Below, one piece after another: positions 24,908-33,429 of a stretch of 44,388 nt of DNA (positions are counted from its first letter, which is position 1; the number at the start of each line of letters is the position of its first letter). Both the position numbers and the translations under genes were made by a program. Source of the stretch: Bacteroidales bacterium (lineage in GTDB: Bacteria > Bacteroidota > Bacteroidia > Bacteroidales > VadinHA17); the NCBI GenBank assembly GCA_021157415.1, contig JAGGWN010000038.1, forward strand, positions 1-44,388, written 5' to 3'. Under the pieces are notes generated by a model, which searched no databases, was not told the DNA's origin, and saw only the letters and a program-made list of their open reading frames with translations.

Positions 24908-26101
24908 ATGAAAAATATCGATAATTACGATTTCACCGGAAAAAGAGTCCTGGTAAGAGTGGACTTTAACGTCCCACTGGACGAGAACTACCATATTACC
25001 GATGATACCCGTATCCGGGCTGCCTTGCCTACCGTCAATAAGATACTGGAAGGAGGAGGCCGACCCATTCTGATGTCCCACCTGGGCCGGCCAAAAGATG
25101 CCTACGAGGAAAAATTTTCCCTGAAACATGTTGTCCCTCATCTCTCCGGTTTGCTGGGCAGGGAAGTGAAATTTGCCGCCGATTGCATTGGCCCTGAAAC
25201 CGAAAAAATGGCCGGGGATCTGAAACCCGGCGAGGTCATGTTATTGGAAAATCTGCGTTTTCATGCCGAAGAGAAAAAAGGGGACGAAGGTTTTGCCGCT
25301 CAACTGGCCAAACTGGCCGATGTCTATGTCAATGATGCTTTCGGAACAGCTCACCGGGCGCATGCCTCTACCACTATTGTGGCTAAGTTTTTCCCGGAAG
25401 ACAAAATGTTCGGATACCTGATCGAAAATGAGTTGAAAAACATGGACAAAGTGCTGCATAACCCCGAACATCCCTTTACTGCGATCATGGGAGGGGCCAA
25501 GGTGTCCGACAAGATTCTTATCATTGAGAACCTGCTGGAACGGGTGGACAACCTGGTGATAGGTGGCGGAATGGTTTATACTTTCGTCAAGGCCCGGGGA
25601 GGAAAGATCGGCAACTCGCTGGTGGAAGAGGACAAACTGGACCTGGCCCTCCGACTGCTGAATATCGCCACGGAGAAAAATGTCAAAGTATATCTGCCGG
25701 TGGATAATGTGATTGCAGATGCTTTCAGCAACGATGCCAATACAAAGGTTATTCCGGTGGATGAGATCCCTGACGGCTGGATGGGTCTCGATGCCGGCCC
25801 CGAGACCATCAAAACGGTCAGGGAGGTGATTATGAATTCCAAAACGATCCTGTGGAACGGTCCAATGGGGGTTTTTGAGATGGAAAAATTTGCCGAAGGT
25901 ACCAAACAGGTGGCCTTGGCCATCGCCGACGCTACCGCTGCCGGCGCATTCAGCCTCGTGGGAGGCGGGGATTCGGTAGCTGCCGTTAATAAATATAACC
26001 TGAAGGATAAAATGGGCTATGTCTCTACCGGCGGCGGTGCTATGATGGAATATATGGAAGGTAAAGAATTGCCCGGTATTAAGGCCATTCGTGAAGCATA
26101 A
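24908..26101 (+). CDS. pgk: Phosphoglycerate kinase
   Basis: This glycolytic enzyme transfers phosphate between 1,3-bisphosphoglycerate and ADP. Visible motifs are [10 protein letters not shown] (about 15-24), the substrate arginines in SHLGRPKD and [23 protein letters not shown], and the nucleotide-site GGGDSVAAV near the C-terminus. The length of 397 is normal. It is monocistronic, with its own -7 box and a strong terminator. Confidence 0.98.
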   Translation: MKNIDNYDFTGKRVLVRVDFNVPLDENYHITDDTRIRAALPTVNKILEGGGRPILMSHLGRPKDAYEEKFSLKHVVPHLSGLLGREVKFAADCIGPETEKMAGDLKPGEVMLLENLRFHAEEKKGDEGFAAQLAKLADVYVNDAFGTAHRAHASTTIVAKFFPEDKMFGYLIENELKNMDKVLHNPEHPFTAIMGGAKVSDKILIIENLLERVDNLVIGGGMVYTFVKARGGKIGNSLVEEDKLDLALRLLNIATEKNVKVYLPVDNVIADAFSNDANTKVIPVDEIPDGWMGLDAGPETIKTVREVIMNSKTILWNGPMGVFEMEKFAEGTKQVALAIADATAAGAFSLVGGGDSVAAVNKYNLKDKMGYVSTGGGAMMEYMEGKELPGIKAIREA

Positions 26102-26116
26102 ACGTTACTCTGTCAA

Positions 26117-26147
26117 GTAAAAGCCCCGCCGTTTGTGGGGCTTTTAC
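26117..26147 (+). terminator. Intrinsic terminator of pgk
   Basis: GTAAAAGCCCC (26117-26127) pairs with GGGGCTTTTAC (26137-26147) around a 9-base loop, 16 bases after the pgk stop. The T-run is inside the right arm. The symmetry would allow action on both strands. Confidence 0.85.
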
Positions 26148-26168
26148 TACGTAGGTACCTACGTAGGT
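26147..26168. repeat. Palindrome with internal direct repeat after the pgk terminator
   Basis: Bases 26147-26166 form a perfect 20-bp palindrome (CTACGTAGGT followed by its reverse complement). The decamer CTACGTAGGT also occurs as a direct repeat at 26147-26156 and 26159-26168. It abuts the pgk terminator and lies about 57-78 bases upstream of the lipoprotein start, where an operator would be expected. The function is unknown. Confidence 0.5.
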
Positions 26169-26224
26169 GACCTGTGGTGCGATTTTTGTTGCCTTTATAT
26201 TCTGGAATCAAGAATGATTGAACA

Positions 26225-26764
26225 ATGAAGTATCTTTTACCGTTTCTGCTGATGCTGGCTATGACAACCCCCGGATGTAAAAAAACAACAGAGCCTAAAG
26301 TCTCCGGGGAAGTGACAATCAATTCAAAACTATATGGGACAGGCCCTTACTATATTATCGGATATTCTTTTTCTAAAGGAGCACTGGTGGAATCGGGCTC
26401 AAACCCTGAACCCGACATTACGATATCGGCGCAGACCAGTCCCGACAACACATCCATCGACTGGGTGTATCTGAGTACGGATAACTTTCAGAACTCTTTT
26501 TCTCTGAACGCTTCTTTTGACAATAGCGTGACAGCAGAAGATTTTTTCAACAATTATCTGACCGTACCGGATACAATCGGGTACACAGGTATCGCTAAAG
26601 ATATCAAACCTTATCAGGTATGGACCTTCCGGACCCGAGAACAAAAATATGTGAAACTGCTTATCCTTAAAGTAGTGGCCGAGATCCGGGATGGAGAACC
26701 TTATGCTGAAACGACCTTCCGGTATGTTTACCAATCCGACGGCACAAAGGTCTTTCCCAAATAA
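26225..26764 (+). CDS. Small hypothetical lipoprotein
   Basis: I do not recognise this 179-residue protein. It has a lipoprotein signal peptide (MKYLLPFLLMLAMTTPGC) with Cys18 as the likely lipidated residue. The mature part is Ser/Thr-rich and probably beta-structured (GEVTINSKLYGTGPYYIIGYSFSKG). Its stop codon TAA overlaps the ATG of the LuxE-like gene by one base, so the two are translated together. This suggests a linked role, but none is known. A palindromic repeat lies upstream. Confidence 0.75.
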   Translation: MKYLLPFLLMLAMTTPGCKKTTEPKVSGEVTINSKLYGTGPYYIIGYSFSKGALVESGSNPEPDITISAQTSPDNTSIDWVYLSTDNFQNSFSLNASFDNSVTAEDFFNNYLTVPDTIGYTGIAKDIKPYQVWTFRTREQKYVKLLILKVVAEIRDGEPYAETTFRYVYQSDGTKVFPK

Positions 26765-27795
26765 TGCAAACCCGGAAAATAAGATACCTCTTGCAAGATC
26801 AGATCAACCATATCCGGAAAAGTATTTTTCAGATCACGGATGAACGTTCTTTCAGGGAAGTGACCCTGGAAGTCTTCCGGTTTCAGGCAATATACAATCC
26901 TGTTTACCGGAAATACATTCATTTGTTGGGGATTAATCCTTCATTGGTAAAGGATATAAAAGAAATTCCTTTTCTGCCGGCGGCTTTTTTTAAAGATCAT
27001 ACGATCAGCATTACGAACGGACCCTTTGAAACCGTTTTTTTCAGCAGCGGCACTGCCGGCAGCAGTCCTTCCCGACATCCTGTTCCGGACCTTTCAATCT
27101 ATGAGGAAAGCTTTAGCCGGGCCTTTCAACATTTTTACGGGGACATCACAGCTTATTGTATCCTGGCGTTGCTGCCTTCCTATCTGGAACGCCACGGATC
27201 GTCACTGGTATATATGCTTGATGCTCTGATCAAAAAAACAGACTGTAAGGCAAGCGGTTTTTATCTGTATGACCACGACAGGCTTTATAAGACCCTGCTC
27301 GCCCCGCGTATGCGGAACAAGAAAGTTCTGCTTTTCGGGGTCAGTTTTGCCCTGCTCGACTTTGCCGAAAAACATGAATTGCCTGGAGAGATGGATCTCA
27401 CTGTAATGGAAACGGGCGGCATGAAGGGGCGGCGGAAAGAGATGGTAAGGAAAGAGTTGCATGATTTTTTGAAAGAGCGATTTCGTGTCTCTTCCGTCCA
27501 TTCCGAGTATGGCATGACCGAGCTCCTGTCCCAGGCTTATTCTTCCGGTAACGGGATTTTTCGACCCCCCCCCTGGATGCGGATCCAGGTGCGGGACAGC
27601 TATGATCCGTTTGCTTATTCTCCTCCCGGTCATACAGGGGGTATCAATGTAATCGATCTGGCCAACCTCTATTCCTGTGCTTTCATTGAGACACAGGATC
27701 TGGGACGTTTGCATCCCGACGGCAGCTTCACTGTCGAAGGCCGCTACGATCACAGCGATATCCGCGGGTGTAATTTAATGGTACAGGAAATATAA
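26764..27795 (+). CDS. LuxE-like acyl-protein synthetase / PaaK-like adenylate-forming enzyme
   Basis: This 343-residue protein resembles LuxE, which activates a fatty acid with ATP and passes it to its own cysteine. ANL-superfamily features are visible: the phosphate-binding FFSSGTAGSSPSRH (92-105), SEYGMTELLSQAY (248-260), the ribose-binding ETQDLGRLHPDG (309-320) and the hinge-like EGRYDHSDIRGCNLM (325-339). Candidate acyl-carrying cysteines are Cys305 (NLYSCAF) and Cys336. No luxC, luxD or acyl carrier gene is nearby, so the substrate and acceptor are unknown. It overlaps the upstream lipoprotein gene by one base. Confidence 0.82.
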   Translation: MQTRKIRYLLQDQINHIRKSIFQITDERSFREVTLEVFRFQAIYNPVYRKYIHLLGINPSLVKDIKEIPFLPAAFFKDHTISITNGPFETVFFSSGTAGSSPSRHPVPDLSIYEESFSRAFQHFYGDITAYCILALLPSYLERHGSSLVYMLDALIKKTDCKASGFYLYDHDRLYKTLLAPRMRNKKVLLFGVSFALLDFAEKHELPGEMDLTVMETGGMKGRRKEMVRKELHDFLKERFRVSSVHSEYGMTELLSQAYSSGNGIFRPPPWMRIQVRDSYDPFAYSPPGHTGGINVIDLANLYSCAFIETQDLGRLHPDGSFTVEGRYDHSDIRGCNLMVQEI

Positions 27796-27840
27796 GCCTG
27801 AAGATACTACAAACCCCTATTGTCCTATCCGGCTCCTCAA

Positions 27841-29007
27841 CTACCTGATGCCTAATTTCTTCCTGATGTCCTTCGGCAGGGCATTCTTATGCACCATAAT
27901 GGCCAGGGTTTTCAGTTCGACGAAAGGCTCTGACATAAATAAGTAACCGCCATATTTGTTGCTCTTGGTGCCCCAGGAATTTTTGGTCAGATAATACAGG
28001 GTGCCGTTTTCATCTTTCCCCGTTCCGACAAGGTGCATCAGATGATCGTCGGTTGTTTGATAATCATCGAAAGTCTTCTGACGCATTGCCTGTGTGACCA
28101 ACAATTCTTTTACCGGATGTTTGAAAGCCGAATCCACCTCAGCCCCTGACATACTCTCCCAGGGTTTTTCCGGAAGAATGGCTACTCCGTTTTTATGCGA
28201 AAATCCTTTTTCGCTTACATCTCCGTCCCAGGCTACCGAAAACCCGTGATCCAGAGCATAGTTGATTACGTCCATGAGCTCATTCACGGGCAGGTTATAA
28301 TAAAGGTCATGTGTCCAGTTATCCGGTACTTCCAGGCCGAACCGCGTATAAAAAGGATGATGGGTGTAAGACGTCAGTTCCACATAATCGTCCGGATTAA
28401 AGTGAAAATGATTCCGGAAAGATTCCGGTGTAAATTCTTTCCCTTCCCAGGTAAAAGTTTCCGGATCTCTTCCCAGATAAGCATCCAGTACCGACGCATA
28501 TCCCTTTGGCCAGGCTGTGGTGAGTTTCCGGCTCTTTACCACAGCATCGAGATAAGCATTGAGTACCTTGTTCAGCTCGCTGTGATTATGAATGGTATCC
28601 CCGTAATTTTTGCCGGGATACACTTCTTCAGGCACGAAACCATACTGTCGGATCACGTTGATCACATCATGGGCCTGTCCTCCCGGGCCGAAATTGGCCA
28701 GACCGTGGAAACGTACATACAAGTTCCCTTTTCGTTCATAGGCATGCCGTACCGTGAACATCTCCGACAAATTCAAAACTGGGCCTCCCTGCCGGAGGAT
28801 TTCCGTTTCTACAAAGGAAGTGGTTGCAAAACACCAGCAGGTACCGGTTCGTTGCTGGTTCTTGACAGGTGTAGTCCTTATCTTCCGGATATCCTGAAAA
28901 TGATAGGGATGGTTCTCAAACTGGGCGTTGCCGGCAAAAACAAAAGCAGACAACAGAATGATTACAAAGAATCCTCTTAGTGCGAAAACATTTCTGTTCT
29001 TTTTCAT
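27841..29007 (-). CDS. Exported C1-family cysteine peptidase, bleomycin hydrolase/aminopeptidase C type
   Basis: This is a papain-like peptidase of the bleomycin hydrolase group, which usually trims N-terminal residues from peptides. The catalytic residues are in order: Gln51 and Cys57 in NQQRTGTCW, His322 in TDDHLMHLVG, and Asn343 in TKNSWG. Unlike classic cytosolic PepC it has a signal peptide (about residues 1-28, cleavage near GNA-Q), so it should act in the periplasm or beyond. It has no recognisable type IX C-terminal sorting domain. The 388 residues are shorter than the typical 440-450 of PepC. It follows the MmcQ/YjbR gene by 42 bases. Confidence 0.9.
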   Translation of the reverse strand: MKKNRNVFALRGFFVIILLSAFVFAGNAQFENHPYHFQDIRKIRTTPVKNQQRTGTCWCFATTSFVETEILRQGGPVLNLSEMFTVRHAYERKGNLYVRFHGLANFGPGGQAHDVINVIRQYGFVPEEVYPGKNYGDTIHNHSELNKVLNAYLDAVVKSRKLTTAWPKGYASVLDAYLGRDPETFTWEGKEFTPESFRNHFHFNPDDYVELTSYTHHPFYTRFGLEVPDNWTHDLYYNLPVNELMDVINYALDHGFSVAWDGDVSEKGFSHKNGVAILPEKPWESMSGAEVDSAFKHPVKELLVTQAMRQKTFDDYQTTDDHLMHLVGTGKDENGTLYYLTKNSWGTKSNKYGGYLFMSEPFVELKTLAIMVHKNALPKDIRKKLGIR

Positions 29008-29033
29008 GTTTGTTGGGTTTTATGTTTGGTGTC

Positions 29034-29041
29034 CAAAATTA
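29034..29041 (-). promoter_or_regulatory. Possible -7 box TAATTTTG for the C1 peptidase
   Basis: TAATTTTG on the minus strand matches TAnnTTTG, 26 bases upstream of the peptidase ATG. It lies in the 42-base gap after the MmcQ/YjbR gene. No -33 element is clear. Confidence 0.3.
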
Positions 29042-29049
29042 GGGAAAAA

Positions 29050-29415
29050 TTACTCTTCCTGTTCATCATATTTAAGTTTTTCCCGTAATCTGGCGGGAAG
29101 TCCGGCCACCACCAGATCGTACGATGCATCAATCCACGTGTAGATAAGATCGTCAGGCAATGAACCGTCCAGAAGAATCGTATTCCAGTGACGTTTATTC
29201 ATGTGCCACCCGGGGACGACAGCAGGATAAAACTCCCTTAGTTCAATGGCTTTCAAAGGATCACATTTGATATTGATAGAGTCGGTTTTTTCTATATTGG
29301 TCAGGAGGAACATTTTTCCCATCACTTTGAACACCAAGGTGTCCTTATCGAAAGGCAACGCTTCGGTCACCCCCTTTTTACTGATACAATATTCGCGTAA
29401 TTCTTCAATATTCAT
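29050..29415 (-). CDS. MmcQ/YjbR family (DUF419) protein
   Basis: This 121-residue protein belongs to the MmcQ/YjbR family (CyaY-like fold, proposed to bind DNA). Family features are the N-terminal LREYCISKKGVTEALPFDKDTLVFKVMGKMFLL and the C-terminal HMNKRHWNTILLDG with ISYDLVVAGL-like ending (here ASYDLVVAGLP). No biochemical role is established. It is on the same strand as yraN (72-base gap) and the C1 peptidase. Confidence 0.9.
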   Translation of the reverse strand: MNIEELREYCISKKGVTEALPFDKDTLVFKVMGKMFLLTNIEKTDSINIKCDPLKAIELREFYPAVVPGWHMNKRHWNTILLDGSLPDDLIYTWIDASYDLVVAGLPARLREKLKYDEQEE

Positions 29416-29487
29416 AACGTTATATTTTATACCGTTTCATCTCCTGATATTTCATCCTTCCACCATCCTTTTCTTATCTTATTTTCT

Positions 29488-29868
29488 TCACAAGGTGGGG
29501 TAAAACGCTTCGGGGATATGTTGCAGGGTATGTTCACCGTTATGTTGAACATAGATCAGGATTACATCAAAGCGGGTATCCGTCTGTACCGCATGCCACC
29601 GGATATAGGCATCGGCTGCATTGATCAGAAAACGCTGCTTCGACAGGGGGATAAGATCACCGGGAAGCAGCATACTTTTGCCTTTTCGTGTTTTCACCTC
29701 TACCATCACCAGTTCATTTTTTTCCGTATCCCTGGCAATGATGTCAATCTCCTTATGTCCGAAACGCCAGTTTCTTTCCAGGATTTTATACCCTTTGCCC
29801 AGAAGATATTCTACGGCCATATTTTCTCCGAGTTCGCCCAATTCGGCATTGTGGGTTTTCTCTGCCAT
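29488..29868 (-). CDS. YraN family (UPF0102) endonuclease-like protein
   Basis: This 126-residue protein has the restriction-endonuclease-like fold of the YraN/UPF0102 family. The order GELGENMAVEYLLGKGYKILERNWRFGHKEIDIIARD, then LVMVEVKTRKG, gives the metal-binding acidic residues and Lys of a PD-(D/E)XK nuclease. A biological role is not established; Holliday-junction or recombination functions have been proposed. The gene is divergent from metG. Confidence 0.92.
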   Translation of the reverse strand: MAEKTHNAELGELGENMAVEYLLGKGYKILERNWRFGHKEIDIIARDTEKNELVMVEVKTRKGKSMLLPGDLIPLSKQRFLINAADAYIRWHAVQTDTRFDVILIYVQHNGEHTLQHIPEAFYPTL

Positions 29869-29906
29869 ACTCTTGCTGTGATTTAACGGGGTTTGTATTC
29901 CAAATT

Positions 29907-29914
29907 CAAACTTA
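29907..29914 (-). promoter_or_regulatory. Possible -7 box TAAGTTTG for yraN
   Basis: TAAGTTTG on the minus strand matches TAnnTTTG, about 38 bases upstream of the yraN ATG, in the divergent region shared with metG. Confidence 0.35.
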
Positions 29915-29953
29915 CATAATTTTGCCGGATTTTACACATTCGACTTCTTGTCT

Positions 29954-29961
29954 TATCTTTG
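29954..29961 (+). promoter_or_regulatory. -7 box TATCTTTG for metG
   Basis: TATCTTTG followed by CA is a very typical Bacteroidota -7 element, 70 bases upstream of the metG ATG. The nearest TTTG upstream (29921-29924) is 29 bases away, a little far for a -33 element. Confidence 0.5.
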
Positions 29962-30031
29962 CAGGGATCAATTTAAGGAAGCCTGGCTGGCAAGAAACAT
30001 TTGTTTATCAATTTAAAAAAGATATCATCGC

Positions 30032-32068
30032 ATGAAGAAATTTAAGAGACACCTGATTACCTCGGCACTGCCTTATGCCAACGGACCCATTCACATTGGG
30101 CACCTGGCCGGCGTTTACATCCCGTCTGATATCTATACCCGGTATCTGCGTCTGAAAGGGGAAGACGTGATCTCCATTTGCGGGTCTGATGAACACGGAG
30201 TTCCTATTACGTTGAAAGCCAGGCAGGAAGGAGTCTCTCCCCAGGTTATCGTTGACCGGTACCATGAACTGAATAAAACCTCTTTCGAAAAATTCGGCAT
30301 CGCCTTCGATATTTATTCCAGGACTACCTCAAAAGTGCATTATGATACCGCTTCTGGATTTTTCAAAACTTTATATGACAAAGGGGTCTTTATTGAAAAA
30401 ACCAGCGAACAATTTTATGATGAAGAGGCCGGACAATTTCTGGCCGATCGGTATATCACCGGCACATGCCCCCATTGCGGATACGAAAAAGCTTATGGAG
30501 ACCAGTGTGAGCGCTGCGGTACATCGCTGAGTCCTACCGAATTGATCAATCCGCGTTCTACCATTTCAGGGAGCAAACCTGTTTTGCGCAAGACAAAACA
30601 CTGGTACCTGCCGTTGGACCGTTATGAACCTTTTTTGCGGAAGTGGATACTGGAAGATCACAAGGAATGGAAAACAAATGTTTATGGCCAGTGCAAGTCC
30701 TGGCTCGACAAGGGATTGCAACCCCGGGCTGTCAGCCGCGATCTTGACTGGGGTGTGCCGGTACCCGTGGAAGGTGCAACTGGAAAAGTACTGTACGTAT
30801 GGTTCGATGCTCCTATCGGATATATCTCTGCTACCCGTGAACTGACAGAAGACTGGGAAAAGTATTGGAAAGATCCGGACACCCGCCTAGTCCATTTTAT
30901 CGGGAAAGACAATATCGTTTTTCATTGCATTATTTTTCCCACCATGCTGAAGACAGAAGGATCCTACATCCTGCCGGATAACGTGCCGGCCAATGAGTTC
31001 CTGAATCTGGAAGGCGACAAAATCTCCACCTCCCGTAACTGGGCCGTATGGTTGCATGAGTATCTGGAAGATTTCCCGGGCAAGGAAGATGTGCTTCGCT
31101 ATGTGCTGACGGCCAATATGCCGGAGACCAAAGACAATGACTTTACCTGGAAAGATTTCCAGGCCCGTAATAATAATGAGTTGGTAGCTATTCTCGGAAA
31201 CTTCGTTAACAGGACTGTTGTCCTGACAAATAAATATTTTGAGGGCACTGTGCCTCCACTGGGTGATCTGTTGGAGGAAGACAAACAGGTTTTGGAGCAG
31301 ATACCGGTCATCCGGAAAAGAACCGAACACAGTCTGGATCATTTCCGGTTTCGCGAAGCCCTGAAGGAAGCAATGACTCTGGCCCGGATGGGAAACAAGT
31401 ACCTGGCCGATACCGAACCGTGGAACCTTATCCGTAACGACAAAGAGAAAGTCGGAAGCATTCTTAATATATGTCTGCAGATTACTGCTAACCTGAGTCT
31501 TCTGATGGAGCCTTTTCTGCCTTTTTCCATGGAAAAACTGAGGCAGTTTATTTGTTTTGAGAAAGCCGACTGGAAACTTATCGGTAAACCGGATCTGCTG
31601 TCTGCCGGACATAAAATCGATAAACCTTCCCACCTGTTTGAAAAAATAATGGATGATGAAATAGAAAATCAAATCAACAAGCTGAAGGCAACCAAAACGG
31701 AAAATGAAAAAATTGAAAATAAAAATCCGGATCTTCAGAAAAAACAGATCGGCTATGACGATTTTTCCAAACTGGATATGCGGCTGGCGACCATTGTGGC
31801 TGCCGAGAAAGTCCCCAAAACCCAAAAGCTGCTGAAGCTGACACTGGATACCGGGCTGGATCGAAGGACCGTTGTCTCGGGGATTGCTGAATTTTTTACC
31901 CCGGAAGAAATTATTGGTAAACAAATCGCCGTACTGATCAATTTGGAACCCCGTAAAATCAAAGGCATAGAGTCGCAGGGGATGATCCTGATGGCAGAAG
32001 ATCCTTCCGGCAAATTGCACTTTATCATCCCGGAGGAAAAAACCGACAACGGATCGGCAATCAAGTAA
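30032..32068 (+). CDS. metG: Methionyl-tRNA synthetase with C-terminal tRNA-binding (EMAP-like) domain
   Basis: This class I synthetase charges both initiator and elongator tRNA-Met. HIGH is at residues 21-24. A four-cysteine zinc knuckle (Cys146, 149, 159, 162; CPHCG...CERCG) lies in the connective peptide. The KMSKS-type motif is KISTS at 330-334. The anticodon domain follows, then a Lys/Asn-rich linker and a C-terminal OB-fold (from about residue 572; [18 protein letters not shown]) that aids dimerisation and tRNA binding. The length of 678 matches the E. coli type. It ends at a bidirectional terminator. Confidence 0.97.
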   Translation: MKKFKRHLITSALPYANGPIHIGHLAGVYIPSDIYTRYLRLKGEDVISICGSDEHGVPITLKARQEGVSPQVIVDRYHELNKTSFEKFGIAFDIYSRTTSKVHYDTASGFFKTLYDKGVFIEKTSEQFYDEEAGQFLADRYITGTCPHCGYEKAYGDQCERCGTSLSPTELINPRSTISGSKPVLRKTKHWYLPLDRYEPFLRKWILEDHKEWKTNVYGQCKSWLDKGLQPRAVSRDLDWGVPVPVEGATGKVLYVWFDAPIGYISATRELTEDWEKYWKDPDTRLVHFIGKDNIVFHCIIFPTMLKTEGSYILPDNVPANEFLNLEGDKISTSRNWAVWLHEYLEDFPGKEDVLRYVLTANMPETKDNDFTWKDFQARNNNELVAILGNFVNRTVVLTNKYFEGTVPPLGDLLEEDKQVLEQIPVIRKRTEHSLDHFRFREALKEAMTLARMGNKYLADTEPWNLIRNDKEKVGSILNICLQITANLSLLMEPFLPFSMEKLRQFICFEKADWKLIGKPDLLSAGHKIDKPSHLFEKIMDDEIENQINKLKATKTENEKIENKNPDLQKKQIGYDDFSKLDMRLATIVAAEKVPKTQKLLKLTLDTGLDRRTVVSGIAEFFTPEEIIGKQIAVLINLEPRKIKGIESQGMILMAEDPSGKLHFIIPEEKTDNGSAIK

Positions 32069-32072
32069 AATA

Positions 32073-32099
32073 AAAAACCCCCGGATTCCGGGGGTTTTT
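32073..32099. terminator. Bidirectional terminator between metG and the HU/SPOR gene
   Basis: CCCCCGG (32078-32084) pairs with CCGGGGG (32088-32094) around ATT, flanked by five or more A on the left and T on the right. It lies 4 bases after the metG stop and 1 base beyond the convergent HU/SPOR stop, so it can serve both genes. Confidence 0.9.
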
Positions 32100-32100
32100 A

Positions 32101-33249
32101 TTATTTTCTGAGTAGCCAATAGCTGTTGCTGTCAGGCTTTCTTTTTTGTTCCTTCAGAATACCCAGCGCCGTTGATTTATCTGTAAAACCTCCGATGGCT
32201 ACACGATAAAATCCTTTGGGCCCGTTCAGGATCGTTACTCTGTAATCCTCTTCTTCGAGTTGTTTTTTCAGAACATTGGCATTGGCTCTTTTTCTAAAAC
32301 TTCCTGCCACGATATAATACATAGAGCTTTTGTCCACAGTACGATCCGTAAAAGCCGGTTTTTTGGCCGGTTCTGCCGGGGCTTTGTCAGCGACAGTACC
32401 GGTTTCAGTGGTGGCCGGTGCAACCGGATTGTTTTCCCCGGTAGCTTTCTCTTCAGTAGTAATAGAGGTTATATTTTTCTTTTCTGTCTGTTTGTCAGAT
32501 GGTTTAGATGTTGTTTCAGGCGTTTCTTTTGCTGTGGAGGGAGCAGTCTCCGTTTCCGTTTTTTCTGCAACCGGTTGGACCATTTTGGTTTTTTTCACCG
32601 CTGGTATGGCCGGATGAACAACCTCCTGATTGGTCGTTTTGTGTCCGAAAGGATTCAGGGAAGAAAAATCAACCGGAACAAGATTGGTGGTTAACGGAAT
32701 CAGGACCAGGGCTGCGGCAAGGGGAACGGCGATCAACACCCGGCGCAATGTTTTCCGGTTGCGGATATCTTCCGCTGCCGGTTTTTTTATCGTAATCTTT
32801 CCTGTGCCGGCTTTTGCTTTCCGAAGCTCTTCCAGCGGAGCCATCTGAAAATCCGGAAGACCATAGGCATCAACCAGGAAATTTACGGTATTCAATGGTT
32901 CAAAAAGAAGATTCTTGTCTTTCCCCAGCTGAAAAACCCCGATGTCTTTTACCTCGATCTTCTTGCCTTTTTCCAGTTTTCTCTTCCACTCTTTAACCCG
33001 GGTGCTTACCCAGTTACGGGCATCTACATAAGACATATCCGTCTTTTCGGAAATATGTCCGATCAGTAATCCGTCGTTATTGGTCAGGCTCCGGTTAAAA
33101 GAAATATCTTTCCCCGGAGGGGAAAAAGAATTAAGATCATAATTGATGTATGCCGGCCTGTAATTGGCTACAAAACCGCCAAAATCAGGGACGATCACAC
33201 AATCATGAAGAAATAAGAGATCCTTGATAAAAATGTCCAGTTCCATCAT
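32101..33249 (-). CDS. HU-CCDC81 and SPOR domain membrane protein
   Basis: The N-terminal half (about residues 1-140) matches the paired HU-CCDC81 domains of Bacteroidota (MELDIFIKDLLFLHDCVIVPDFGGFV). One membrane helix follows (RRVLIAVPLAAALVLIPLTT, near 170-190), then a Thr/Glu/Pro-rich linker and a C-terminal SPOR domain (MYYIVAGSFRKRANANVLKKQLEEEDY...) that binds denuded septal peptidoglycan. The layout suggests a link between a cytoplasmic filament or nucleoid-type domain and the division-site wall. I use the first of two adjacent ATGs (33249). A TTG further upstream falls within the promoter box. Confidence 0.88.
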   Translation of the reverse strand: MMELDIFIKDLLFLHDCVIVPDFGGFVANYRPAYINYDLNSFSPPGKDISFNRSLTNNDGLLIGHISEKTDMSYVDARNWVSTRVKEWKRKLEKGKKIEVKDIGVFQLGKDKNLLFEPLNTVNFLVDAYGLPDFQMAPLEELRKAKAGTGKITIKKPAAEDIRNRKTLRRVLIAVPLAAALVLIPLTTNLVPVDFSSLNPFGHKTTNQEVVHPAIPAVKKTKMVQPVAEKTETETAPSTAKETPETTSKPSDKQTEKKNITSITTEEKATGENNPVAPATTETGTVADKAPAEPAKKPAFTDRTVDKSSMYYIVAGSFRKRANANVLKKQLEEEDYRVTILNGPKGFYRVAIGGFTDKSTALGILKEQKRKPDSNSYWLLRK

Positions 33250-33261
33250 CACTATTTTGAA

Positions 33262-33269
33262 CAAAATTA
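33262..33269 (-). promoter_or_regulatory. -7 box TAATTTTG for the HU/SPOR gene
   Basis: TAATTTTG on the minus strand matches TAnnTTTG, 12 bases upstream of the preferred ATG, which implies a very short leader. Confidence 0.3.
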
Positions 33270-33429
33270 ATGAAAAAAACCGGAAAACGAAATTCTCATA
33301 CGGGAGGATTTTTTCAACATTTTTTTTACGACGCCCACTCCGGAAAAAATTGATAAATTTAACCCCTTAAAATCAGGTGAAAGGATTTCAATACCTGTTG
33401 ATAACTTTTGCCGGAAAGAACATATATAA

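Noticed and set aside
26764-27795. Part of a lux bioluminescence operon
   Set aside because: No luxA, luxB, luxC or luxD is present; the LuxE similarity is at family level only.
30887-32119. Long open frame on the minus strand opposite metG
   Set aside because: It is antisense to the conserved metG C-terminal half and has no family features, only the Phe/Gln-rich composition expected of a reverse-strand shadow.
33265-33429. Small gene or RNA before wbpE
   Set aside because: The gap holds only a weak bulged inverted repeat (CAGGT ... ACCTG, about 33375-33399) and an imperfect -7 box (TAACTTTTG). Neither supports a gene.
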